Part shown: positions 17,610-27,400 of the stretch, piece after piece
How the letters are laid out: every line of letters begins with the position of its first letter
Numbering within the stretch: position 1 is the first letter of the stretch
Source: Ruminococcus sp. XPD3002
GTDB taxonomy: Bacteria; Bacillota; Clostridia; Oscillospirales; Ruminococcaceae
DNA length: 64,000 nucleotides
NCBI GenBank assembly: GCA_900119535.1
Contig: FPJT01000006.1
Span: 124,001 to 188,000 of the forward strand
Reading direction: 5' to 3'
The notes under the pieces: generated by a model
What the model was told of the DNA's origin: nothing
Seen by the model: only the letters and a program-made list of their open reading frames with translations
Databases searched by the model: none
Translations under genes and position numbers: made by a program

Positions 17610-18296
17610 TTAAATCAGTTTATTCCGTATCATATCCGCATGAGCGACAGTAAGTCCGATAGCTTCAAAATAGCCATCAACAGTTCCGAAGCGGTCGGTA
17701 AACAGCTTCATAAAACCTTTCATGCTCTTTTCGTTTGCAAGTACGATATTTTTGTCAACTTCGGGATGTGCCGCAAGAAATGCCGCAAGACGCTCCTTGT
17801 TGTATTCACGGCTTATCACATAGTCATGGACTATGCTTTCCTCATCGACTCCGCAAGCCATGAGGATAATTGCCGAAACTACGCCTGTTCTGTCCTTGCC
17901 TGCGGTACAGTGAAAAAGAATTCCGCTTTCCGCTTCGGCAATAGTCCGCCACACATTATGCATATTTTCAGCCGTGGCTATATCCATGTATGAATACGGT
18001 ACAGCTTCAAGACTTTCGGGAACTCCGCTTCCCTCGGTTATGGGAAAATGATGATAGTCAAAGCCGTCCATGTCAGCAAATCCGTCAGGATTCTTCTTAC
18101 ATTCCACTTCAGTCCGCATATCGATTATTGTCGTGATATTCAATTCACGGAGCTTTTCAGCGTCCTCCGCTGTGGGAGTACTGAGAGTATCGCTTCGCCA
18201 GATAACTCCGTATTTCGTAGCCCTGCCGTCAGCCGTTCTCATGCCGCCAAGTTCCCTTGTGTTGTATGAACAAGTAAGCAGACTTTTGCGTTCCAT
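17610..18296 (-). CDS. Cys-based protein-tyrosine-phosphatase-like phosphatase
   Basis: A 228-residue phosphatase of the bacterial Y_phosphatase3 type. The P-loop HCTAGKDRTGV (about residues 128-138) has the CX5R signature with Cys and Arg, and NTRELGG near the N-terminus with the AENMHNVWR region is typical. The ATG at 18296 has GGAGG five bases upstream; the one at 18311 does not. It sits between hisH and hisA. Since no histidinol-phosphate phosphatase is visible in this otherwise complete his operon, it is a candidate for that step, though the family usually acts on phosphotyrosine or phosphoinositides. Confidence 0.85.
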   Translation of the reverse strand: MERKSLLTCSYNTRELGGMRTADGRATKYGVIWRSDTLSTPTAEDAEKLRELNITTIIDMRTEVECKKNPDGFADMDGFDYHHFPITEGSGVPESLEAVPYSYMDIATAENMHNVWRTIAEAESGILFHCTAGKDRTGVVSAIILMACGVDEESIVHDYVISREYNKERLAAFLAAHPEVDKNIVLANEKSMKGFMKLFTDRFGTVDGYFEAIGLTVAHADMIRNKLI

Positions 18297-18307
18297 AATG
18301 TCCTCCG

Positions 18308-18615
18308 TCATTTATGTGACCTGTTATATGCCTCTCTGCCTGTCAGAAAAGCGATTATTCCGAACACAGTTGAGAACGTCATGACAATATAGCCGTATTT
18401 CGTGATCTTTCCGTCCTCTGTACGCAGATCGTTGTTTTTTCCGAGCTGTCTGTACCGTTGAATTTCTCCAAATCCGCATAGTAACCGTCGGAATTGATCT
18501 TTCTTTCTTTAGCGCCTGATGTAAAATTATATGCGTTGTCCCAATACAGAAATCTGCCTGCACCTGCTGCTACAATTACACCTGATATGATTATTGCTGC
18601 TTTTTTAGTATTCAT
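18308..18615 (-). pseudogene. Small membrane protein gene with a frameshift
   Basis: The frame from ATG 18615 encodes a hydrophobic N-terminus (KKAAIIISGVIVAAGAGRF) and runs to YYADLEKF. From there a different frame continues IQRYRQLGKNNDLRTEDGK, then a second hydrophobic helix (YIVMTFSTVFGIIAFLTG) and ends at 18308. One missing base near 18470 (GAGAAATT where GAGGAAATT would keep YADLEEIQRYRQLG) restores a 102-residue protein with two membrane helices. Both halves look coding, so this is a recent frameshift or a sequence error. The family is unknown. Confidence 0.65.
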
Positions 18616-18649
18616 TTCTGATTTCTTTCCTATATCATGTTTATTCTTT

Positions 18650-19255
18650 TTATTTTATTAAATTGCCGAAGCTTTTAAGTATCTTCAGACCTGTCTCGCC
18701 GCTCTTTTCCGGATGGAACTGTGCGCCGTAGACGTACTTTCCGTTGTACACCAGTGCCGGAACACGTCCGCCGTATTCGCTGTATGCGGCGATATTGCTG
18801 TCATCGCAGTCAGCCTTGTAGGAGTGAACGAAGTAAACATACTCGTTGTCGCCTATATTTTCAAGAAGCGGACAGTCGTTGAGCTTTTCCAGCTTGTTCC
18901 AGCCCATGTGAGGGATTATAAGGTCCGGTTCTTCCATTTTTATTACAGAACCGCCGATAAGTCCGAGACCGTCAGTCTCCTCAAACTCATAGCCCTTCTC
19001 GAAGATGAGCTGCATTCCGAGACAGATACCAAGGAACGGCTTTCTTGCAGCTTCTTCCTTTATGGTGTCGATAAGTCCCGTAGCTTCGAGCTTTTTCATA
19101 GCCGCAGGGAATGCACCCACTCCCGGAAGTATAACTGCATCTGCGGACTTTACCGACTCTGCATCCGAAACGAGACTGCTTTCCAGTCCCAGGTGGTCCA
19201 GTGCGTTTTTAACGCTGAAAATATTTCCTGCGCCGTAATCGATTATCGCTATCAT
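18650..19255 (-). CDS. hisH: Imidazole glycerol phosphate synthase glutaminase subunit
   Basis: Supplies ammonia from glutamine to HisF. The 201-residue class I amidotransferase has the catalytic Cys in GICLGMQLIFE (about residue 77) and the His-Glu pair in AQFHPEKSG (about 180-184). The oxyanion P-G-V-G sequence is present in ILPGVGAFP. It overlaps the hisB stop by one base. Confidence 0.97.
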   Translation of the reverse strand: MIAIIDYGAGNIFSVKNALDHLGLESSLVSDAESVKSADAVILPGVGAFPAAMKKLEATGLIDTIKEEAARKPFLGICLGMQLIFEKGYEFEETDGLGLIGGSVIKMEEPDLIIPHMGWNKLEKLNDCPLLENIGDNEYVYFVHSYKADCDDSNIAAYSEYGGRVPALVYNGKYVYGAQFHPEKSGETGLKILKSFGNLIK

Positions 19256-19848
19256 CAGAGAACTCCTTTCGTTGAAAGAGTTGAACCGTCCGAATTAAGG
19301 GTAACTGCGGTTTTCAGTGCGTGAGCGACTGCCTTGTATACCGCCTCTGCCTTGTGGTGATCGTTTGAACCGTAAAGCAGGTTGATATGCAGTGTCATGC
19401 CCGAATTAAAGGCAAATGCACGAAAAAACTCCTCAGTCATGCAGAGATCATACTGTCCGCAGGACTGGTTGGTGAATTCGCAGTTGAATACAAGAAACGG
19501 ACGGTTGCTGAGGTCCAGACTTGCCATAGCAAGCGACTCATCCATAGGGATGTAGGCTGTGCCGTAGCGTACAATGCCCGACTTTGCCCCGAGTGCCTGA
19601 CCTAAAGCCTGTCCCAGGGCGATACCTGTGTCCTCGATAGTGTGGTGACAGTCAACGTAAAGGTCACCCTTCACCTTGATAGTCATACTGATGCCGCTGT
19701 GTACGGAAAGAGCTGTTAGCATATGGTCAAAGAAGCCTATGCCTGTGTCAATGTCAGCTCTGCCCTTGCCGTCTATGTCAACTTTTGCCGAAATATCTGT
19801 CTCTTTGGTAGTGCGGACTACTTCTCCGAATCTCTTCATATCAATCAT
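19255..19848 (-). CDS. hisB: Imidazoleglycerol-phosphate dehydratase
   Basis: Dehydrates imidazole glycerol phosphate to imidazole acetol phosphate. The 197 residues carry the metal-binding GFFDHMLTALSVH (about 38-50), DCHHTIEDTGIALGQAL (about 66-82) and GSNDHHKAEAVYK blocks. It is the monofunctional form, without an N-terminal HAD phosphatase domain, so it cannot provide histidinol phosphatase activity. It overlaps hisC by 8 bases. Confidence 0.97.
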   Translation of the reverse strand: MIDMKRFGEVVRTTKETDISAKVDIDGKGRADIDTGIGFFDHMLTALSVHSGISMTIKVKGDLYVDCHHTIEDTGIALGQALGQALGAKSGIVRYGTAYIPMDESLAMASLDLSNRPFLVFNCEFTNQSCGQYDLCMTEEFFRAFAFNSGMTLHINLLYGSNDHHKAEAVYKAVAHALKTAVTLNSDGSTLSTKGVL

Positions 19849-20908
19849 TGAGTATTTCCTCCAGCGCCTTGAACAAACTGTCCATCTGTTCTCTTGTACC
19901 GATAGTAATGCGGAGATATTCGCTTATTCTCGGCTTGTTCCAGAACCTTACGAATATCTTTCGCTTTTTGAGTTCAGTGAAAATATACTCTGCGGACTTC
20001 TTATCAGATCTTGCGAAAATGAAATTGCTCTTTGAGTCGCCGAAGCTGAATCCCAGTTCGCTGAGACGCTTCTTCGAGTATTCTCTTGTTTCGATTATAT
20101 CATTTATAGTCCTGCGGAAGTATTCGTCGTCCCTTACAGCCGCCGCACCAAGCTCCTGTGTGAGCCAGTTCATGGTGTATGAGTTGAAGGAGAACTTCAC
20201 GTCATTAAGGTACTGTATCAGCTTCTTGCTTCCCATTGCATAACCGATGCGAATTCCTGCCATTGAGCGTGATTTTGAGAAGGTCTGTATAACAAGCAGG
20301 TTATCGTACTTGTCTATAAGCGGAAGACAGCTTTTGCAGCCGAAATCCACATAAGCCTCATCTATCATGACAACTACATCGGGATTCGCCTTAAGCACTT
20401 CCTCTATCATTTCGAGACTCTCCTCAATACCTGTGGGAGCATTCGGATTCGGGAAGATTATACCGCCGTTACCGCCCATGTAGTCCTTCGGATCGATAGT
20501 AAAATCGTCCCTCAGAGGTTTGGTCTCATATGGTATACGGTGGAGTTCAGCCCACACATCGTAAAACGAGTAGGTTATATCAGGGAAGAATATCGGCTTA
20601 TCCGAGTTGAAAAATGTCATGAAAGCCATTGACAGTACATCGTCCGAACCTACTCCCACGAAGATCTGATCCTCGGGGACGCTGTAATGTGCTGAAAGCT
20701 CCTTTACAAGCACCTTAGCCTCTGTATCAGGGTAAAGTCTGAGCTTTGCTGTATCGAAGTCCCTTAAAGCCGCTTCAACCATAGGTGAAGGCGGATAGGG
20801 ATTCTCATTTGTATTAAGCTTGATAACTCCGCTTTCCTTAGGCTGTTCGCCCGGAACATAGGGTACTACCCTGCGGACATTATCCTCCCATTTATTCATG
20901 GAACTCAT
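19841..20908 (-). CDS. hisC: Histidinol-phosphate aminotransferase
   Basis: PLP-dependent class I/II aminotransferase of 355 residues that makes histidinol phosphate. The N-terminal IKLNTNENPYPPSP is diagnostic for HisC. PNPNAPTG, the PLP-binding DEAYVDF, and the Schiff-base Lys in TFSKSRSMAGIRIGY (about residue 215) are all present. AAGGAG precedes ATG 20908. Confidence 0.96.
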   Translation of the reverse strand: MSSMNKWEDNVRRVVPYVPGEQPKESGVIKLNTNENPYPPSPMVEAALRDFDTAKLRLYPDTEAKVLVKELSAHYSVPEDQIFVGVGSDDVLSMAFMTFFNSDKPIFFPDITYSFYDVWAELHRIPYETKPLRDDFTIDPKDYMGGNGGIIFPNPNAPTGIEESLEMIEEVLKANPDVVVMIDEAYVDFGCKSCLPLIDKYDNLLVIQTFSKSRSMAGIRIGYAMGSKKLIQYLNDVKFSFNSYTMNWLTQELGAAAVRDDEYFRRTINDIIETREYSKKRLSELGFSFGDSKSNFIFARSDKKSAEYIFTELKKRKIFVRFWNKPRISEYLRITIGTREQMDSLFKALEEILND

Positions 20909-20932
20909 ATTTATCGCTCCTTAATGTAGATT

Positions 20933-21241
20933 TCAGTGCTGAGGCGGAAAAACGTTACCGCCGGTGAGTGACATTATGCACAGGGAAATAATTACTATGA
21001 GCATCAGTATTGCAAGTATCGTATCGAATATCATGACTACCTTGTATATCCATTCGATATTCTGGTGCTCTTCGGACCACTCCTCGCGTTTCAGGGCATA
21101 GACGATCAGTGCTGCCTGAAAAAGAATGAAAAGGATGTAAAATAAGCCGTTTGTGACACTCGGCAGTGCGATCAGTATAAGTAACGCAGGCACTGCATAA
21201 GGTATCAGCTTTTTGATGAAAGCTTTTTTATCGTCCTTCAT
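20933..21241 (-). CDS. Small membrane protein in the his operon
   Basis: A 102-residue protein with three or four hydrophobic segments (about residues 13-30, 33-50 and 67-92) separated by a charged loop KREEWSEEHQNIEW. The gene starts one base after the hisD stop and lies between hisD and hisC. No family is recognised. It does not resemble the other small membrane gene at 16676-16870 in sequence. Confidence 0.7.
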   Translation of the reverse strand: MKDDKKAFIKKLIPYAVPALLILIALPSVTNGLFYILFILFQAALIVYALKREEWSEEHQNIEWIYKVVMIFDTILAILMLIVIISLCIMSLTGGNVFPPQH

Positions 21242-21242
21242 A

Positions 21243-22529
21243 TCAGTCCTCGAATCTTACCTTTATAGCATTAGCGTGTGCTGTAAGTCCCTCTCTTTCG
21301 GCAATTAGAACGATATCGTCCTTAGCCTGACGGAGAGCATCTTCTGTGTAGTATGTGTAGCTTGTACGCTTTGTGAAGCTTGCTACGCCAAGAGGTGAGA
21401 AGAAACGTGCAGTGCCGCTTGTAGGAAGAACGTGGTTAGGACCTGCAAAGTAGTCACCGAGAGGCTCGGAAGCATAGTGTCCCAGGAAGATCGATCCTGC
21501 ATTGTCCAGTGAACCAAGAAGCTCGAATGGATTCTCCATAAGTACCTCAAGGTGCTCGGGAGCGATCTTATTCGCAAGTTCTACGCACTTTTCACGGCTG
21601 TCTGCAATGATTATCACACCGAAATCGTTAAGCGACTTCTCGATTATTTCCTTACGTGAGAGATACTCCTTCTGACGGTCTATCTCCTTAAGTGTAGCGT
21701 CTGCAAGCTTCTCGCTTGTTGTTACCATAATAGCGGATGCAAGTACGTCGTGCTCAGCCTGTGACATAAGGTCGGCTGCTGCGAACTTCGGCTCTGCTGT
21801 ATCGTCGGCAATTACAAGTATCTCACTTGGTCCTGCTATCATGTCAATGTCAACTACTCCGTAAAGCAGCTTCTTTGCAGTTGCAACGTAGATATTTCCC
21901 GGACCTACTATCTTGTCGCACTTCGGTATCTCATCAGTACCGTAAGCAAGTGCAGCAATAGCCTGTGCGCCGCCTGCCATGAACACTCTGTCCACTCCGC
22001 AGATAGCCGCTGCTACGAGTATATCCTTGTTTGGAGTTCCGTCCTTAAGAGGAGGAGTTACCATTATTATCTCTTTAACTCCTGCTATCTTTGCAGGGAT
22101 AGCATTCATAAGTACGCTTGAAGGATATGCTGCCGTACCGCCCGGTACGTAAAGACCAACTCTTTCAAGACCTCTTACACGCTGACCGAGGATAACTCCG
22201 TTGTCCTTAGCGTTGATGAAGCCCTGTTCCTTCTGTCTGTTGTGGAAATCAGCTATATTCTCCTGAGCGTTAAGGAGTGCGTTTATGAACTCGGGATCAG
22301 CATCAGTCATTGCATCGTTGATGACATCACGGGGAACTTCGTAATACTTAGGAAGGTTGCCGTCGAACTTAAGTGTATAGTTCTTAACAGCCTCGTCACC
22401 GTTCTCCTTTACATCCTCGATGATAGCTGAAACTGTCTCGGTAACACGCTTGTTTGTCTCGCCTGCGCGCTTGCTGAGTTCATTAAGGAATGCTATTTCA
22501 TCTTTACCGTTTGCATATATCTTCTTCAT
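21243..22529 (-). CDS. hisD: Histidinol dehydrogenase
   Basis: Zinc-dependent NAD+ enzyme that oxidises histidinol to histidine in two steps; 428 residues. Family signatures include VPGGTAAYPSSVLMNAIPA, the GPGNIYVATAKK block and AGPSEILVIAD (about residues 230-240). HDVLASA and HVLPTSG contain the zinc and catalytic histidines. Its ATG overlaps the hisG stop (TAATG). Confidence 0.98.
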   Translation of the reverse strand: MKKIYANGKDEIAFLNELSKRAGETNKRVTETVSAIIEDVKENGDEAVKNYTLKFDGNLPKYYEVPRDVINDAMTDADPEFINALLNAQENIADFHNRQKEQGFINAKDNGVILGQRVRGLERVGLYVPGGTAAYPSSVLMNAIPAKIAGVKEIIMVTPPLKDGTPNKDILVAAAICGVDRVFMAGGAQAIAALAYGTDEIPKCDKIVGPGNIYVATAKKLLYGVVDIDMIAGPSEILVIADDTAEPKFAAADLMSQAEHDVLASAIMVTTSEKLADATLKEIDRQKEYLSRKEIIEKSLNDFGVIIIADSREKCVELANKIAPEHLEVLMENPFELLGSLDNAGSIFLGHYASEPLGDYFAGPNHVLPTSGTARFFSPLGVASFTKRTSYTYYTEDALRQAKDDIVLIAEREGLTAHANAIKVRFED

Positions 22530-23158
22530 TACAGATTCTCCTCTATCAGCTTAATAAGTTTCTCTATCTCTGCCTGACGCATTTTCAGGCTTACTGTATT
22601 TACTATCAGTCTTGCGGAGATAGGTGCTACATCCTCGATAACTTCAAGTCCGTTCTCTTTGAGCGTAGTACCAGTCTCAACGATATCAACTATACCGTCA
22701 GCCAGTTCAAGAAGCGGTGCAAGCTCAACAGAACCCTCTATCTTGATTATCTCTGTATCCATGCCCTTCTTCTCAAAGAAGCTTCTTGCAACGTTCGGAT
22801 ACTTTGTCGCAATTGTCTTGATGCCGTATCCGCTGTAGAAATCGTAACCCTTCTTGGTAGCAAGAGCAAATTTACAGCGTCCGAAACCGAGGTCCACAAG
22901 CTCGAAGAACTTGCCCTTCATCTCCATAATGGTATCCTTGCCGACTACGCCCATATCGCACACGCCGTGCTCAACGTATGTTATAACGTCGTTTGCCTTT
23001 GCAAGTACAACCTCAAGGTTAGCATCTGGTACGGGAAGTATAAGCTTTCTGCCCTTTTCACGTACTGCTGTACAGTCGAAGCCGAGCTTTTCGAGAAGTC
23101 CGACAGTATCCTTTTCAAGTCTGCCCTTTGTAAGAGCTATTCTAATAGGTTTGCTCAT
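22529..23158 (-). CDS. hisG: ATP phosphoribosyltransferase, short form
   Basis: Catalyses the first, committed step of histidine synthesis from ATP and PRPP. At 209 residues it is the short form, lacking the C-terminal regulatory ACT-like domain, and needs HisZ for activity and feedback control. RIALTKGRLEKD at the N-terminus, CDMGVVGKDTI and the PRPP-loop region DIVETGTTLKENGL (about 155-168) identify it. It overlaps hisZ by four bases. Confidence 0.97.
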   Translation of the reverse strand: MSKPIRIALTKGRLEKDTVGLLEKLGFDCTAVREKGRKLILPVPDANLEVVLAKANDVITYVEHGVCDMGVVGKDTIMEMKGKFFELVDLGFGRCKFALATKKGYDFYSGYGIKTIATKYPNVARSFFEKKGMDTEIIKIEGSVELAPLLELADGIVDIVETGTTLKENGLEVIEDVAPISARLIVNTVSLKMRQAEIEKLIKLIEENL

Positions 23159-24351
23159 GCTTCTTCCTCCTCGTTTTCACCGTCTATAACTACTACCTTG
23201 CCTATCTTTCTTTCCTTTGCGTACTCTCTTACGGATTCAAGATCGTCAAAGAGTGCCATTTCAACTACCTCGCCCTGTTCACGAAGCTCCTGAGCAGTTC
23301 TCAGTGCCTCTACCTCGCATCCGCTCTCTGCGAATACTATTGCATCGGGAGAAGGTACAGCAGGGAAAATACCGCTCTTTTCAACTACCTTGCAAATTGC
23401 GTTTACGTTTACTGCGAAGCCGATAGCAGGGATGTCATAGCCGAATTCAGATATGAGCTTATCATATCTTCCGCCTGAGATGACTTCGTCACCGTGTCCC
23501 TCAAGGTAGCCCTTTATAATGAGACCTGTATAGTAGTCGGTCTTGTTTACGAGTCCAAGATCAACGGTAATATTGCCGTCATTGCCGCAAAGCTCTGCTG
23601 CATCCTCGTATATCTCACGAAGCTCGTCAAGAAGTCGCTTGATATTCTCATCAGGCATGAGTTCCTCAGCCTTCTCGAATACCTCTGCACCGCCGAAAAG
23701 TGCAGGGAGCTTCTTAAGGGCATCAGTTATATGGTTAGAACCGAATGTGTCAAGAAGGTCATTGAGTGCAGGGAAGTTCTTGTTCTCGATGAGCTTGCGG
23801 ATGCGCTCCTTTTCCTTGTCTGTGGCTTCAAGACGTCCCACAAGCTCCTTGAAAATACCGATATGTCCGATCTCAAGGGAGAACTCCATACCTAAAGCCT
23901 TCATGGAGTCTACGGCTGTTGAAATTACTTCAAGGTCAGCTATCTTAAGCTGTGAACCGATAAGTTCGATACCTGTCTGTACTATCTCGTCGCTTCTGCC
24001 TTTGAGTGCAGGCTCTGTACGGTATACGGTCTGGTCATAGCAGAGCTTAAGAGGAAGTACTGCATCACGGAGTCTTGTTGCAACTACTCTTGCAATAGGC
24101 ATTGTTGAATCAGGACGCATTACAAGGAGACGTCCCTTGCTGTCTGTGAGCTTGTAGAGGTTCTCCTGTGGGAAGTAACGTGAATTAAGGTTGAACACGT
24201 CATAGAATTCAAGTCCCGGAGTTATCATTTCGCTGTATCCGCGGCTTTTAAAGAGTTCAAGAAGTGTATTTTCAATTTTTCTCCTGATGATACACTCTCC
24301 GAAAAGGAGATCTTTAGTACCCTCGGGAGTTATAAGATCATAATTTCTCAT
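23155..24351 (-). CDS. hisZ: ATP phosphoribosyltransferase regulatory subunit HisZ
   Basis: A histidyl-tRNA-synthetase-like protein without aminoacylation function that forms the active octamer with short HisG. Class II synthetase motif 2 (VYRTEP, after MRPDSTMPIARV) is present; the protein is 398 residues, shorter than true HisS and without its anticodon-binding domain length. I chose ATG 24351 because GGAGG is six bases upstream; the ATG six bases earlier abuts it. First gene of the his operon. Confidence 0.92.
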   Translation of the reverse strand: MRNYDLITPEGTKDLLFGECIIRRKIENTLLELFKSRGYSEMITPGLEFYDVFNLNSRYFPQENLYKLTDSKGRLLVMRPDSTMPIARVVATRLRDAVLPLKLCYDQTVYRTEPALKGRSDEIVQTGIELIGSQLKIADLEVISTAVDSMKALGMEFSLEIGHIGIFKELVGRLEATDKEKERIRKLIENKNFPALNDLLDTFGSNHITDALKKLPALFGGAEVFEKAEELMPDENIKRLLDELREIYEDAAELCGNDGNITVDLGLVNKTDYYTGLIIKGYLEGHGDEVISGGRYDKLISEFGYDIPAIGFAVNVNAICKVVEKSGIFPAVPSPDAIVFAESGCEVEALRTAQELREQGEVVEMALFDDLESVREYAKERKIGKVVVIDGENEEEEA

Positions 24352-24412
24352 ATTCATCCTCCTGTAAGAACGATATATTTACGCAAACACTTTAGTCTGC
24401 TAACATGATAAT

Positions 24413-24441
24413 ATGATAACATATTACCATAAAAAAGTCAA
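24413..24441 (-). promoter_or_regulatory. Sigma-A-type promoter for the his operon
   Basis: Minus strand TTGACT (24436-24441), 17-base spacer, TATCAT (24413-24418). The -35 element lies one base from the polC stop codon (polC ends at 24443), with no terminator in between, so polC transcription can enter the his genes. The leader is about 55 bases, too short for a T-box or attenuator. Confidence 0.72.
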
Positions 24442-24442
24442 G

Positions 24443-27400
24443 TCAAAAGAACGACATCTGTGAAGATTCGGGTAAATCACCGAATGCTCCTATGGTTTTC
24501 AACATATCAATTGTTGTTTTTGACGCTCCGCTTATCTGCTGGAACTCCTCTATTGATATGAATCCGCCCTTCTGTGCCGCCTCGTATATGCCCTGTGCGG
24601 CGTTGTCACCTACTCCCGGCATCGCCGAGAAAGGTATCCTGAGTTTGCCGTCCTCGGGGAGATAGTCCACTGCATGGGATTTAAACAGGTCTATTGGCAG
24701 GAACTCGTATCCTCTCGACAGCATCTCATTGGTGATAAGAAGGATATCGTAAAGGTCGTTTTCCTTCTTGGAGCGGTCGTTTCCAAGCTCACGAAGCTCC
24801 TCGATACGCGCTCTTACTGCGCCTATACCCTTTACAGCCAGCTCCGCATCGAAGTCCTCACCACGTACAGAGAAGTAAGTGGAGTAGTATTCCAGCGGTT
24901 TATGAAGCTTGAACCAGCCCAGCTTGATTGCAGCGATAACGTATGCGGCAGCATGAGCCTTCGGGAACATGTACTTTATCTTAAGACAGCTGTCGACGTA
25001 CCACTGCGGTACATTATGGTCAAGAAGCATCTGTATTATCTCGGGAGTGAACTGCTTCGGCGCTTTTCCCTTACGTGTCCACTCCATTATCTGGAACGCC
25101 ATTTTCGGCTCAACACCCTTGTAAAGCAGATATGTCATGATAGAGTCACGGGTACCGATAACCTCTGAAATAGTGCATACACCCTGGTCGATAAGATCCT
25201 TTGCGTTGCCCAGCCAAACGTCTGTACCGTGGGAAAGTCCCGAAATCTGCAGGAAGTCGCTGAATTTGGTCGGCTTAGCGTCCAGAAGCATCTGTATTGT
25301 GAATCCGGTACCCATTTCAGGGATACCCAGTGAACCTGTCTTGCAGTATATCTCCTCAGGAGTAACTCCCAGTACATCGCAGTTGGTACACATACGGATA
25401 ACATCAGGATCAGATGTGGGAACATCCTTTATCTTAATTCCTGTAAGGTCCTCAAGGTGCTTATAGAGTGTAGGCACCACATGTCCCAGCTCGTCCAGCT
25501 TAAGTATAGTATCGTGGAGGGAATTGAAGTCGAAGTGGGTTGTTATTACCTCAGAATCAGGCGAATCCGCAGGGTGCTGAACGGGAGTGAAATCGTAAAC
25601 CTCGTAGTCCGAAGGCACAACGACCATTCCTCCGGGGTGCTGACCTGTTGTACGCTTGATACCAGTGCATCCGATAGCAAGTCGGTTCATTTCGGCATTA
25701 TTGAGCGTTATGCCGTTTTCCTCGCAGTACTTCTTTACATAGCCGTAAGCGGTCTTGTCAGCAACGGCGGAGATAGTACCCGCCTTGAAAACGTTCGCCT
25801 TACCGAATAGCTGTTCTGTATAGCGGTGAGCCCAGAACTGGTACTCGCCCGAGAAGTTAAGGTCGATATCAGGCGCTTTGTCGCCATCGAAGCCAAGGAA
25901 GGTCTCGAACGGGATATCGTGACCGTCACGGAGCATCTCAGTTCCGCACTTTGGACACTTCTTAGGCGGAAGGTCAAAGCCTGAGCCGTATTTACCGTCC
26001 AGCAGGAACTCGCTGTACTTGCACTCGTGATTCGGACAGATGTAGTGGGGAGGAAGCGGATTAACCTCGGAGATTCCTGCCATAGAAGCTACGAAGGATG
26101 AACCGACCGAGCCTCGTGAACCTACAAGGTAGCCGTTATCCACCGAGTTCCACACGAGCTTCTGTGCGATGATATAAAGAACCGAGAATCCGTGCTTTAT
26201 AATAGAGCCAAGCTCTCTGTCAAGGCGCTTCTCTACCAGCTCGGGGAGCGGATCTCCGTATATCTCGTGCGCCTTATCGTGGGTTATTTTTACAAGCTCT
26301 TCCTCAGCTCCGTCGATAGTCGGAGTAAAGGTGCCCTTCGGGATAGGTCTTACTATCTCTATCATATCTGCAATGGCATTAGTATTAGTTATTACAACTT
26401 CCTTTGCCTTGTCCTCTCCGAGATATGCGAACTCTTTCATCATCTCCTCGGTAGTGCGCAGATAGAGCGGAGCCTGATTTTCGGCATCCTTGAATCCCAT
26501 TGTGGTAAGGATTATCTTACGGTAAATAGCATCCTTGGGATCAATGAAATGTACGTCGCAGGTAGCACATACGGGAATGTTGAGTCTCTCTCCCAGTTCG
26601 ATTATGTACCTGTTATAGTTTCTCAGATCCTCGTCATCCTTTGCAACGCCGTCACGTACCATGAACTCGTTGTTGCAGATAGGCTGTATCTCCAGATAGT
26701 CGTAGAACTTGGCGAGGTTCTCGATATACTCGGTGGGACGCTTTGCAACTATCGCCTGGAATAGTTCTCCTGCTTCGCAGGCACTTCCGTAGATAAGTCC
26801 CTCACGGCGCTCAACCAGCACCGACTTCGGTATAAGCGGCTTTTTATAGAAGTAATCCAGGTTACTGTAGGATACAAGACGATAAAGGTTTTTAAGTCCT
26901 GCCTGATTTCTTACGAGGATTATCTGGTGGTAGGACTTGAGCTTCTTTACGTCTATCTCCCCTACCAGTTCGTTTATCTGATTGAGATTGGTAAAGCCTC
27001 TGTCACTTTTCAGCCTTCCTACCAGCTCTATGTATATCTTCGCAAGCATGAGTGCATCATCGGATGCACGGTGGTGGTCGAACTTTCCGAGCTTAAGGTT
27101 CTTGGCTACAAGATTCAGCTTATGTCTTCCCATTTCAGGGAGCATAGCCTGACACATTATCAATGTATCAAGCCAGTTATAGCTGAAATCTATCTCCTGT
27201 CTCTTACACGCCTCGTTTATCATAGTTGTATCGAAGCTTGCATTGTGCGCAATGAGTATCGGAGAATCTCCGCAGAACTCCATGAACATGCGGATAGCTT
27301 CCCCCTCTTCGGGAGCATTTGCAACGTCCGCATCGCTTATTCCCGTAAGCTCTGTGATATGCTCGGAGATATGCATTTTCGGATTGACCTTTGTATTGAA

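Noticed and set aside
18324-18563. Separate 79-codon frame overlapping the broken membrane gene
   Set aside because: Its translation is unlike a protein; the gene is better explained by one frameshift joining two other frames.
24352-24412. T-box or histidine attenuator before hisZ
   Set aside because: The leader is about 55 bases, with no His codon run, no T-box sequence and no terminator.
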